A DNA stretch of 7,853 nt from JBMOLK01 sp049325575 (GCA_049325575.1 JBMOLK010000212.1:1-7853), one strand, 5' to 3'; positions 1 through 6,917 are shown, numbered from the stretch's first letter. Made by a program: numbers and translations. Notes: generated by a model from the sequence alone, not told the origin.

Positions 1-216
1 AGATACATTATATTATGTATAACCATAATTTTCAATACCCTAGTTATACTAATATATTAATGATTTCAACAACTTAAAAAATTAAGATACTCGTTCCTAT
101 TTATTTTTATAGACACTAATCAAATATAGTATAATATAATCTCAACGAATTTGTAACCACAATATATCAAAATCTTCACTATTATATGGCTTCCATCATT
201 ACGTTTAATAACATCT
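1..216. other. AT-rich stretch without a recognisable gene
   Basis: This very AT-rich stretch lies downstream of the broken small gene. I see no reading frame with a start and ribosome binding site on either strand and no tRNA-like or rRNA-like sequence. Two tiny inverted repeats occur (ATACAT/ATGTAT at 3-8 and 15-20; CTTAA/TTAAG at 73-77 and 82-86), neither long enough to argue for a function. The window edge cuts this region, so it may be the intergenic space of a gene lying further left. Confidence 0.5.
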
Positions 217-464
217 TTATCGCAAAAAATCAAACCAAGTTTCTTTCCAAGTGGTGCCGTTTTCGTCTTCCACCCTTGTATTTACCTGCGAATCATCAGT
301 AATTATATACAATCTGCCTTCCTTCCGGTCTTTCGGCAATTCTTGGGGTGCAACCTTTTCAGACTTTTCATAGGCTTCTCTTGCCTCTGCCTTCTCTCTT
401 TCGAATACTTCCTTACCTATTCCGGTATATTTTTTAGTAAAGTATCGTTTGTATTTTTTATCAT
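217..464 (-). pseudogene. Small E/K-rich protein gene, frame-disrupted (about 82 codons)
   Basis: The minus frame ending in TAA at 217-219 is open back to a TAG at 478-480 and has typical clostridial codon use, encoding a charged helix (EVFEREKAEAREAYEKSEK) followed by RLYIITDDSQVNTRVEDENG and GTTWKETWFDFLR. That frame has no ATG, GTG or TTG in its first half. A good start does exist at 462-464 (ATG, with TAGGGGG nine bases upstream), but its frame ends after 15 codons at TAG 417-419. The two frames overlap at an A AAA AAT run (429-435). One extra A there, or a -1 ribosomal slip, joins them into a protein of about 82 residues. I do not recognise the family; no signal peptide or membrane segment is visible. 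It is most simply a gene broken by a one-base indel, but programmed frameshifting or a sequencing error fits equally well. The hydrophobic plus-strand frame over this stretch is its in-register antisense shadow. Confidence 0.5.
429..435 (-). other. A AAA AAT run, possible -1 slippery site
   Basis: Read on the minus strand in the frame of the ATG at 464, the codons are CTA AAA AAT, which fits the X XXY YYZ pattern for -1 slippage. The zero frame meets TAG about ten bases later, while the -1 frame continues for 70 codons. I did not find a convincing downstream stem-loop or pseudoknot, and the AAT form is weaker than A AAA AAG, so an indel in a homopolymer is at least as likely. Confidence 0.3.
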
Positions 465-473
465 TTTGTTTTT

Positions 474-480
474 CCCCCTA
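474..480 (-). promoter_or_regulatory. Ribosome binding site for the small gene
   Basis: TAGGGGG lies nine bases upstream of the ATG at 462-464. It resembles the AGGGGG site before the stalk-protein gene at the other end of the window. It is the main reason to believe the disrupted small gene once started (or still starts) here and not within the long open frame, which lacks a start codon. Confidence 0.45.
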
Positions 481-517
481 GTTCTCTCTTTATTTTCTTT
501 ATTTATTCACAAGGAGT

Positions 518-547
518 ATATTAAACCCTTATTGCAACCTATCTCAA
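518..547 (-). promoter_or_regulatory. Candidate sigma-A-type promoter for the small gene
   Basis: On the minus strand TTGAGA (542-547) and TAATAT (518-523) are separated by 18 bases, matching the -35 consensus at five of six positions and the -10 at four. Transcription would begin around 511 and leave a leader of about 45 bases before the ATG at 464. In DNA this AT-rich such matches arise by chance, so the call is tentative. Confidence 0.3.
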
Positions 548-570
548 AGGTACTTTTTCCATTACACTAA

Positions 571-735
571 ACTTGGGATATCTATTTAATGTAGGTATTG
601 GTGCTATTACTATGTTTTTCTCCACTTAACTTACAATCACCCTATCAAAATAATTCAGCTTCATATATAAAAAGCATTTCATAAATTTAATAATATTTTA
701 TTACACATTTCGATATTTTAACAACTTAGTTGGCC
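571..735. other. AT-rich intergenic stretch, nothing recognised
   Basis: I see no start codon with a ribosome binding site, no RNA gene and no strong hairpin. The plus strand has a frame with no stop from about 654 onwards that runs into the possible gene remnant to its right, but it has no start codon and its left part looks like random AT-rich DNA. Confidence 0.4.
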
Positions 736-813
736 TTTTTGATATTAGAGGGACAGTTTTATTCAAGTGGGCTTTGGATAAACTTGTAGATTTACGCCGA
801 TTGGACTAAGCTG
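736..813 (+). pseudogene. Possible C-terminal gene or mobile-element remnant
   Basis: This patch is more GC-balanced than the DNA to its left and has a plus-strand frame that looks coding-like, with GLFDIRGTVLFKWALDKL and then VDLRRLD before a TAA. The frame is open for about 50 codons but has no start. I cannot assign a family. On the opposite strand the same DNA contains TGTCCCTCT, which might be the end of an insertion sequence. Both readings are guesses: the segment may be a degraded gene tail, an element end, or simply intergenic DNA. Confidence 0.2.
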
Positions 814-832
814 TAATTTGGGGATAAATAGA

Positions 833-850
833 GCCAGGATTGCCCCCGGC
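833..850 (-). terminator. Candidate terminator after the kinase gene
   Basis: About 35 bases past the kinase stop codon the minus strand reads GCCGGG, a six-base loop, then CCTGGC. This is a six-pair GC-rich stem (one G-U pair) followed by the weak T-rich tail TCTATTTAT. On the plus strand the stem has one mismatch, but ATTATTTTTT lies a few bases beyond it, so it could work weakly in that direction too. The short stem and interrupted tail make this a moderate call. Confidence 0.4.
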
Positions 851-885
851 CTGATTATTTTTTGAACTTTAAAATATTAATGATC

Positions 886-3108
886 TTAGAGATAAAACCA
901 GTCACTGTCAGCAGCTTGTGAATCCTCATCATCAACCTTCGCCCTATCACTTCCATCATGTCTAATCCTATAAAGCCTGCCATTATCTAATTTATTGCTA
1001 TAAAAAATCCAGTTATCCGTTATATTAATATAGTCGCAGCTATCATTACAAAGCTTTGCTCTTCCACTGCCATCTATATTTATTTTATAAAGCTTTCCTT
1101 CATCACCTTTATTGCAATAATAAATGATATCTCCTGCCAGGTTGATATTGCATGAAAAATCATCATTAAGCTTTGTTGGTTCACTACCATCCAGATTTAT
1201 TCTATATAACCTTCCATTATCATTATTATTGCAATAGTAAATATATTTGCCACCTACATTAATATAATCCGAGTTATCGTCGTTAAGCTTTGTTCTACCT
1301 GTACCGTCGGTCCTTATTTTAAATATATTTCCCATACTGGACCTATTACTGTAATAAATCCAGTTATCATAAACATTCATGCAGTAAGACTTATCACTAT
1401 TTAGCTTTGTTCTTTTACTTCCATCTGTATTTACCCTGTAGAGTGTGTATTCATCACTTTCATTACTGTAGTAAATCCAGTCATCTACAACAGTGATATC
1501 CCAGGACTTATCACTGTTTAGCTTTGTTATTCTATTTCCATCTATATTTATCTTATAAATGGATTCTTCATCACTTGCATTACTAAAATACACCCAATTA
1601 CCTGAAACATTTATATACCAGGCAGCGTCATCGTAAAGCTTGTGTTTTTCACTGCCATCAGCTTTTATTTTATAAAGCTTGTGCCCCTGTAAAACACTTG
1701 AATAATATATCCAGAATCCCTGTGAAGCAGCAAGTCCTCCATTTATGATGTTTCCTGGTGAATTACCCGTCAGATTTGAAAAGATTCTTTTTTTAAATTG
1801 ATTACCAAAGATACTTACTGTACCATTTAATATACTTTGCTCCATATTGTTTTGCTCAGGTAATTCCTCTTCATTCTTCATATCAGCCGATTCCAAATTC
1901 TCTGGCCCTTTATGCACGTCAGATTCCATTATTACATTTTCTTTTTCCGAGCATTTACTTAAAAGACTATCTTCAATTATAGGGTTACCATCTTTTTCAT
2001 CATCCAAAAATACATCATCCAGATCCAAATATATATTATTATCTCTATTAGTGGTTAACTCAACTGTATCTTGAACATTATTTGATGAAGATAAGTTTGT
2101 ACTCTTTATTTCACTATTTTCTGATTTTTTGCGGTGTTTCGGAAGCATTAATATGGTATTTAATTCTTCTTCACTCATATTCTCCTTCACACGCTCAAGT
2201 TCTTTTTTCATTTCCGATGCTGATACATACCTGTCAGATGGATTAAAGCAGCATGCTTTAAGAATGACTTCTCCAAGCTGTGTTCCTGCCTCAAGAGGAA
2301 TAGGAAGAGCTTCTCCCGATATTCTTCTGTCAAGCGCTTCTTCACTGTCCTTATACTTTATCATCTGAGGATATGGAGGCAGTAAAGGTATCCTTCCACA
2401 ATTCAATAACTTATATAAAACAATACCCAAAGAATACAAATCTGCCCTTGTATCATATTTTTCACCCCTGAAAACTTCAGGTGCCATAAAAAGTGGTGTT
2501 CCCTTCATGGAAGCAGCTCTCCCACTCTTTGATAATTCCCTTGAAATACCAAAGTCGCCCAGCTTAAATTCTCCATAATCAGATACAAATATGTTTTCAT
2601 CCTTAATATCCCGGTGAATTATTCCCCTTTGCGAACATGTTTCAAGAGCTGAACAGATATCAATACCCAGATTTATTACCTCTCCTTTTGTTATTCCCTT
2701 ACCCATAATATATTTAGGAAGAGAATTTACATATTCCATTCTTATGAGAATGTCCCAACCCACAGGATTTTCTCTCTTATGAACGTTATGATCTTCATAG
2801 CCCACAATGTTGCTGTTTCCTCTTAGGGTATACATTACTCTTATTTCATTGACAATATTTTTAACTGAATCTTCAAAATAATTCATCATGGTATTTTCAT
2901 TTGTGTCCATTACAACTGAAACTTCACGAAATTGTTCCTTAGTTGGCACACATAGAATTTTTAAGGCTGATTCATATTTAAAACCCCATTCCTCTTTTGT
3001 AATCCTATATACCCTTCCAAAGCTTCCTTCGCCTATAAGCTCCTGAATATACCAACTTCCCCAAAGCGGTTCATATTTCTTTATATAGTCTTTATCCTCT
3101 ATATTCAC
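886..3108 (-). CDS. Ser/Thr protein kinase with C-terminal DUF5050-like propeller repeats
   Basis: This is a eukaryotic-type (Hanks) Ser/Thr kinase, 740 residues, predicted cytosolic. The kinase domain spans about residues 15-310: glycine loop GEGSFGRV (26-33), ATP-binding K50 in ALK, probable helix-C E88, catalytic loop HRDIKDEN (165-172) with D167 and K169, DFG (185-187), and GTPLFMAPE (203-211). All catalytic residues are present, so it should be active. A long segment separates K50 from E88, as in a PASTA-less kinase group common in Firmicutes. Residues 325-450 form an acidic, low-complexity linker with no hydrophobic span. Residues 459-731 are seven 39-residue modules resembling DUF5050, plus a closing strand to 740. 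The start is GTG with AGGAGG six bases upstream. It lies 22 bases after the PP2C phosphatase gene, so the two probably form an operon and oppose each other. Substrates are unknown. The kinase call is secure; the propeller fold is inferred from repeat pattern. Confidence 0.93.
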   Translation of the reverse strand: MNIEDKDYIKKYEPLWGSWYIQELIGEGSFGRVYRITKEEWGFKYESALKILCVPTKEQFREVSVVMDTNENTMMNYFEDSVKNIVNEIRVMYTLRGNSNIVGYEDHNVHKRENPVGWDILIRMEYVNSLPKYIMGKGITKGEVINLGIDICSALETCSQRGIIHRDIKDENIFVSDYGEFKLGDFGISRELSKSGRAASMKGTPLFMAPEVFRGEKYDTRADLYSLGIVLYKLLNCGRIPLLPPYPQMIKYKDSEEALDRRISGEALPIPLEAGTQLGEVILKACCFNPSDRYVSASEMKKELERVKENMSEEELNTILMLPKHRKKSENSEIKSTNLSSSNNVQDTVELTTNRDNNIYLDLDDVFLDDEKDGNPIIEDSLLSKCSEKENVIMESDVHKGPENLESADMKNEEELPEQNNMEQSILNGTVSIFGNQFKKRIFSNLTGNSPGNIINGGLAASQGFWIYYSSVLQGHKLYKIKADGSEKHKLYDDAAWYINVSGNWVYFSNASDEESIYKINIDGNRITKLNSDKSWDITVVDDWIYYSNESDEYTLYRVNTDGSKRTKLNSDKSYCMNVYDNWIYYSNRSSMGNIFKIRTDGTGRTKLNDDNSDYINVGGKYIYYCNNNDNGRLYRINLDGSEPTKLNDDFSCNINLAGDIIYYCNKGDEGKLYKINIDGSGRAKLCNDSCDYINITDNWIFYSNKLDNGRLYRIRHDGSDRAKVDDEDSQAADSDWFYL
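916..1734 (-). repeat. Seven tandem 117-bp units encoding 39-residue propeller modules
   Basis: Inside the kinase gene, residues 459-731 divide without gaps into seven units of exactly 39 residues, starting at residues 459, 498, 537, 576, 615, 654 and 693. The consensus is roughly YIN-V-x-x-NWIYYSN, then D-x-G-x-LY(K/R)IN-x-DG, then S-x-RTKLN-x-D. A partial eighth unit (AADSDWFYL) ends the protein and may supply the strand that closes the ring. The DNA units share short identical blocks such as TTTAGCTTTGTT (plus strand) but have diverged, so this is an old array, not a fresh expansion. The first unit is the most divergent. Confidence 0.85.
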
Positions 3109-3114
3109 AATTTT

Positions 3115-3120
3115 CCTCCT
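3115..3120 (-). promoter_or_regulatory. Ribosome binding site fixing the kinase GTG start
   Basis: A perfect AGGAGG lies six bases upstream of the GTG at 3106-3108, in the gap after the phosphatase stop. It supports this non-ATG start and efficient translation of the second gene in the operon. Confidence 0.8.
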
Positions 3121-3130
3121 GTTAATTATT

Positions 3131-3943
3131 TTACTCAGCAGAAATACTAATTAATAAGGAAGTAATATTGTCAACACCACCCTTTTTCAGGGCTTCCTCA
3201 ACAAGTGTACTACACAATTGGCTGCATTCTTGTTTTTCAAGCAATATTTTCCTGATATCCTGTTCATCAATCATATCGGTAAGACCGTCGCTGCAAATTA
3301 GAAATATATCTCCCTGCTCTATATCAATTATTTCAGACACATCAGCTTCTAAAATCCCTTCTTCAGGTGAAATTCCAAAATGTCTTGATAAAAAGTGCTT
3401 GCTTTTATGGTTTCTAGCACTTTCAGGTGTTAGGACTCCAAGCCTTATAAGTCTTTGGGCTTCGGTATGATCGGTAGAAATCTGTCTTATTTTACCACCT
3501 CTTACAAAATAAACCCTGCTGTCTCCTATATTTAATGCCACAGCATGATTTTCATATACCACCAAACAGGCAAAAGTTGTGCCCATCCGGCTTCCATTCT
3601 CAAGTGACATATTAAAGATATACTCGTTTGCTTTCAATACATAGCTGCTAAGCCATTTAACGATAATGCCAATGTCCTTATGTCCTTCGTTTTCCCTTAT
3701 CTTATCATGAAGCTTTTTCAGCATCTTAACCGAAGCCAAAGATGCCTTCTCTCCAAATTTTTGCCCGCCCATACCGTCACACACCGCAAAAATATGCTCC
3801 TTACCCACATGGGAAATAGTCGACTTTACACTATTGTCTGACTCATTTTCTTGCATATAAATGCCATTTAAATAAAAATTATCTTCATTATTGGCTCTTA
3901 CCAATCCTGTGTGAGAAACCACACAAGCTTCCACTTTAGTCAC
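3131..3943 (-). CDS. PP2C-type protein serine/threonine phosphatase (PrpC/Stp-like)
   Basis: This 270-residue cytosolic protein is a complete single-domain PPM/PP2C phosphatase, a Mn2+/Mg2+-dependent enzyme that removes phosphate from Ser/Thr residues. Visible motifs in order are HTGLVRANNED (11-21, with R16 and metal ligand D21), VCDGMGG (54-60, with D56 and G57), GTTFA (121-125), IGDSRVY (139-145), CSDGLTD (217-223, with D219) and VDNIT (258-262, with D259). All catalytic positions look intact. Length is that of the stand-alone bacterial enzymes such as B. subtilis PrpC. There is no membrane segment or extra sensor domain. The GTG start is chosen because GGAAGGG sits about six bases upstream and the PP2C core begins immediately afterwards. 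It is the first gene of a probable two-gene operon with the kinase 22 bases downstream, its likely partner and substrate by analogy with other PP2C-kinase pairs. The gene symbol is left blank because orthology to prpC/stp is not proven here. Confidence 0.95.
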   Translation of the reverse strand: MTKVEACVVSHTGLVRANNEDNFYLNGIYMQENESDNSVKSTISHVGKEHIFAVCDGMGGQKFGEKASLASVKMLKKLHDKIRENEGHKDIGIIVKWLSSYVLKANEYIFNMSLENGSRMGTTFACLVVYENHAVALNIGDSRVYFVRGGKIRQISTDHTEAQRLIRLGVLTPESARNHKSKHFLSRHFGISPEEGILEADVSEIIDIEQGDIFLICSDGLTDMIDEQDIRKILLEKQECSQLCSTLVEEALKKGGVDNITSLLISISAE

Positions 3944-3949
3944 TTTAGA

Positions 3950-3958
3950 CCCTTCCTT
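3950..3958 (-). promoter_or_regulatory. Ribosome binding site before the phosphatase GTG start
   Basis: AAGGAAGGG ends six bases before the GTG at 3941-3943. It is less perfect than the kinase site but supports the GTG start; no ATG with a better site lies nearby in frame. Confidence 0.6.
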
Positions 3959-3973
3959 GTAATCAGTTTTTTA

Positions 3974-4001
3974 AGCCTATGATTATTAACAGGGCTTTCA
4001 A
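3974..4001 (-). promoter_or_regulatory. Weak candidate promoter for the phosphatase-kinase operon
   Basis: Between the terminator at 4019-4046 and the phosphatase start, the minus strand has TTGAAA (3996-4001) and, 16 bases on, TAGGCT (3974-3979). The -35 box is good and the -10 box poor. A promoter is expected in this gap because the hairpin should stop transcription from the right, but the exact site is uncertain and read-through could also supply the operon. Confidence 0.25.
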
Positions 4002-4016
4002 ATATTAATCTTTATT

Positions 4017-4046
4017 AAAAAGGTGGATACCGAAGCACCCACCTTT
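4017..4046 (-). terminator. Rho-independent terminator with UUCG tetraloop
   Basis: On the minus strand, starting seven bases after the stop codon of the 950-residue gene, AAAGGTGG pairs with CCACCTTT. The inner bases GTGC and GTAT extend the stem through two G-U pairs to a C(UUCG)G tetraloop, making 12 pairs in all, followed by TTTTTAATAAA. This is a textbook intrinsic terminator and separates the exported-protein cluster from the phosphatase-kinase cluster. On the plus strand no T-run follows, so it is one-directional. Confidence 0.88.
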
Positions 4047-4053
4047 ATTCCTT

Positions 4054-6906
4054 CTACCTGTCAAGACCGTTGATATTGCTTCCATCGCTTCCCTGATCTT
4101 CATGCCTGGTACCTCGGATATTAAAAACCATGTTCCATCGGTCATTAGTGTAGGTACTACTCCAAGGAGCGGCATTTATTTTACTTGACTTCACACTGTT
4201 TTGATGTGTGTTGCTAAACCCGTCAAACCAAACCCTAATGAAATAATCGTCGTCTTGAACGTTCTTACCGTTGATTGTTATTGGAGTTAAGAATTTATGC
4301 ATATTTGGATTTACAGTAAAGACTATTTCCGTTTCTTCTACAACCTTACGTACTTTAGCTTCTTTTACGTACTCTCTGTATTTGTAATTCGTCCATGAGT
4401 TCTGTGTATTTGAGAAACTCCACCCCTCAAGAATCTCTTTGAACAACGAATCAGTGTTACCAAGTAAGCTGTTCTCACTGCCATTCAGGTACTCATTCAC
4501 CCCTGTAGGACCGCTTTTATATGTAAGGTAAGTATCCGATATTTTTTTGTATTTAGGCGTTATGCCTATAGGTAATGTTGTAACCTTTTGATTCTGTGCA
4601 TTTAAAGTGGGTAGTTCAACCGTTACCTTAAAGGAATTTTTCAGACTGTTAACTATTGCTTGGTGCTCTGTCTTCTCACCTTCCCATTTGTATATCTCTG
4701 TTCTAACCTTAGCTTTGTATTGAGCGTATGGTATATAATTGTAACCTGACTTTAGTGGAAAGGGAAGGTTCTGAAGATGCTTGTCAGTAGCAAAAGGTGC
4801 GTACTGAAAGCTTTTGGTTTTTCCTGCCCTGGCATTGTCCCTGTCACCCTTAAAATGCTCTGCCATAGACTTAACAATGCTATAAGTAACTTCTGCCCTA
4901 TCAGTATGCTGAAACACCCTTTTATACTTACCATCTCCCCTAACTAAACTTTCAGTGCTTCCATCCATTTTTACATTACGCATGAACCTTTGGACAGGAA
5001 TTTCATACCTATTTCCTTCCCAAAAGATCTTTTTATTTAATTTGTCCCCTGTGTTCTCTTCACCTTTAGCTATTTGTTTAAGCCCTATTTCTGATCCATT
5101 GTACACCTTTGCTTTTATATTTATTTTTTCGTAGCCTCCCGGAAAATCCGCTGAGGTAGTTGAAGTGTGATATGTATAGTATGAGTGACTTGATGAGCAG
5201 TCTTTTGGACAGCTGCTACTGTGGCTTCCACTATGATATACCCTATATTCATATCCTCTTGATATTTCCCCACCATACTTCTGTCCAAATGATAGCAGAC
5301 TTGTGCCATTAGGATGATAAACTTTACCAGGTGGGTCATCATTAAAAAACCCCCTCTTGGTTTTCCATTCAATCTTAGGATATATGGAAACATCAGTGCT
5401 TGATGAACTTGTTGGAACATTTGTTAATTTTACTTCTCCATCAACTACTTCCCGTATCCCGTCATCAGTTTTAGAAAAATCTATTAAAGTACTGCCAAGC
5501 CAACTAACAAAACCTGAAGGCTCCGATAGACTTGCTGATATAGCCTGTCCTTCTTTATAACTATGCTGAAACTCTTTTGTATATTCGTCATACTCAAGTA
5601 CATAATCTGTTTCTATATTATCGATAATAACAGGTGGTTTTTTTAATTTCAATTTAGTTTCTATTGTATTATTATCAAGGACAAATTCTTCAGGATCTTT
5701 TCCATCCTTGTTTATGCTAAAATTAATAATTACATTGCTGTCCTCCGGCATGGTAAATTCTATATAGAATATATTTCCATTCTGGGTAATATCCATAGTA
5801 TTCTTATTGATATCTATATTACCTATAAACTTAAGATTATCTTCTGACTCTGTTATTGGCGTACCATCATCTTTTTTGATTTCCAGTTTATAATCGATTC
5901 CACTTATAGGTTTTCTCTCTTTTGAACCGACTTTTATGCCAATCGTAACCTCTTCATTTGGTTCTACTGTTCTTGGAACCTGACCGTATGGGTCAATTGT
6001 ACCTGGAGTCACATATTCAAAATTAGCAGATAGATCATTTGACAGCATGTCTAGTGGCTTCAAATAAAACAAAGCATACCTACTCTGAATTTTGCTTGCA
6101 GGTCCCAGATAATAAAATGCTATTCCAATACCCCAGGAATATTCAGTAGGCGGTGATAATACAGCCAAGTAATCTTCTAAGTTATTTTTTATACTTTTTG
6201 GTGGATTAACAACAAGATTTGCAAAATACTTTTTGTTGCCAACTATATTCCTAACTCTATCCGGACGAAACGAGTCTGTTCTCACCCAGCCATTTATCAT
6301 ATCAGCTGTAGCATCATTAACCCATATTTCATCTCCAGTTCCACCTAGTCCTGGCATTTTTTTTGATAGCTTACGCTTATCTTGTCCTCCACCTGCCATA
6401 TCATATGGATCTTTTATCCAATATCTTGAGGAATCGTCAAACTCGGTTCTCATCTCAACTGATTCTTTAGGTACTACCTCATGGTCATCATCATTTGTGC
6501 CATGCCTGCAGAAATCAGGTGGAAACCATGGATTAGGAAATGGGCATCCTTCTCTCGTAAACCCTAATGATCGGTATTCTTCATTCCGCTCAGAGTACTC
6601 TCCCATTGGCGAAGAAGTACCCTTAATTTTAAAATAACTCTTAGTCGCTTCTTGAGCCGTTCCGTAAATCATCAGTGGATATCTATGAAACGCGCCATGT
6701 CCTTCAGTTACATATTTTTGAATTATGTATCCATAGTCGCTGGTTGGTTTATAATATTCTACATATCCAAATGTTTTTTCTATAAAATTATTAGCCTTTG
6801 TGATTTCATCATCAAAATCCCTTCCATAAACAGTCGATGTGGGGGGGTTAAAAACACAAACTGTAATAATATATATAATAATCAAAAGTTTTGCCAAGTA
6901 TTTCAA
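4054..6906 (-). CDS. Large secreted protein of unknown family (950 residues)
   Basis: I do not recognise a family. Residues 1-28 look like a Sec signal peptide (basic KYLAK, hydrophobic core about 7-19, probable cleavage near VYG-RD). C17 does not sit in a convincing lipobox. There is no sorting motif, S-layer domain or C-terminal membrane anchor, so the mature protein of about 920 residues is probably released or held by other proteins. Residues 300-422 look like a beta-rich Ig/CARDB-type domain: a polar start with PNEEVTIGIKV, alternating hydrophobic residues, and a closing LDNNTIETKLKLK. Four cysteines remain after processing: C121 and C133 in a Pro/aromatic-rich segment, and C566 and C570 within a Ser/His/Tyr-rich stretch (552-585). 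The start is TTG, preceded by GAGGTGAT. It follows the stalk protein by 20 bases and precedes a strong terminator, so the two exported proteins are probably co-transcribed. A cell-surface or extracellular matrix role is inference. Confidence 0.85.
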   Translation of the reverse strand: MKYLAKLLIIIYIITVCVFNPPTSTVYGRDFDDEITKANNFIEKTFGYVEYYKPTSDYGYIIQKYVTEGHGAFHRYPLMIYGTAQEATKSYFKIKGTSSPMGEYSERNEEYRSLGFTREGCPFPNPWFPPDFCRHGTNDDDHEVVPKESVEMRTEFDDSSRYWIKDPYDMAGGGQDKRKLSKKMPGLGGTGDEIWVNDATADMINGWVRTDSFRPDRVRNIVGNKKYFANLVVNPPKSIKNNLEDYLAVLSPPTEYSWGIGIAFYYLGPASKIQSRYALFYLKPLDMLSNDLSANFEYVTPGTIDPYGQVPRTVEPNEEVTIGIKVGSKERKPISGIDYKLEIKKDDGTPITESEDNLKFIGNIDINKNTMDITQNGNIFYIEFTMPEDSNVIINFSINKDGKDPEEFVLDNNTIETKLKLKKPPVIIDNIETDYVLEYDEYTKEFQHSYKEGQAISASLSEPSGFVSWLGSTLIDFSKTDDGIREVVDGEVKLTNVPTSSSSTDVSIYPKIEWKTKRGFFNDDPPGKVYHPNGTSLLSFGQKYGGEISRGYEYRVYHSGSHSSSCPKDCSSSHSYYTYHTSTTSADFPGGYEKINIKAKVYNGSEIGLKQIAKGEENTGDKLNKKIFWEGNRYEIPVQRFMRNVKMDGSTESLVRGDGKYKRVFQHTDRAEVTYSIVKSMAEHFKGDRDNARAGKTKSFQYAPFATDKHLQNLPFPLKSGYNYIPYAQYKAKVRTEIYKWEGEKTEHQAIVNSLKNSFKVTVELPTLNAQNQKVTTLPIGITPKYKKISDTYLTYKSGPTGVNEYLNGSENSLLGNTDSLFKEILEGWSFSNTQNSWTNYKYREYVKEAKVRKVVEETEIVFTVNPNMHKFLTPITINGKNVQDDDYFIRVWFDGFSNTHQNSVKSSKINAAPWSSTYTNDRWNMVFNIRGTRHEDQGSDGSNINGLDR

Positions 6907-6909
6907 AAT

Positions 6910-6917
6910 ATCACCTC
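6910..6917 (-). promoter_or_regulatory. Ribosome binding site supporting the TTG start
   Basis: GAGGTGAT matches eight consecutive bases of the extended Shine-Dalgarno sequence just upstream of TTG at 6904-6906. The only nearby ATG (6918-6920) is followed directly by TGA. The signal peptide begins at this TTG, which makes it the best start. Confidence 0.7.

Noticed and set aside
73..86. CTTAA-AAAA-TTAAG mini-hairpin as a terminator
   Set aside because: Five A-T-dominated pairs with no GC content in the stem beyond one pair and no clear upstream gene end.
343..570. Plus-strand frame for a 75-residue hydrophobic protein
   Set aside because: It starts with TTG and has no ribosome binding site. 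Over 343-477 it lies codon-for-codon opposite the E/K-rich minus frame, which explains its Phe/Leu richness as an antisense shadow.
916..1734. Regularly spaced repeats that might suggest a CRISPR-like array
   Set aside because: The 117-bp period is in frame and encodes conserved 39-residue protein modules with divergent DNA, so it is a protein repeat.
6233..6637. Plus-strand frame of 134 codons opposite the large secreted gene
   Set aside because: No supporting ribosome binding site or domain; it lies wholly inside a long gene on the other strand.
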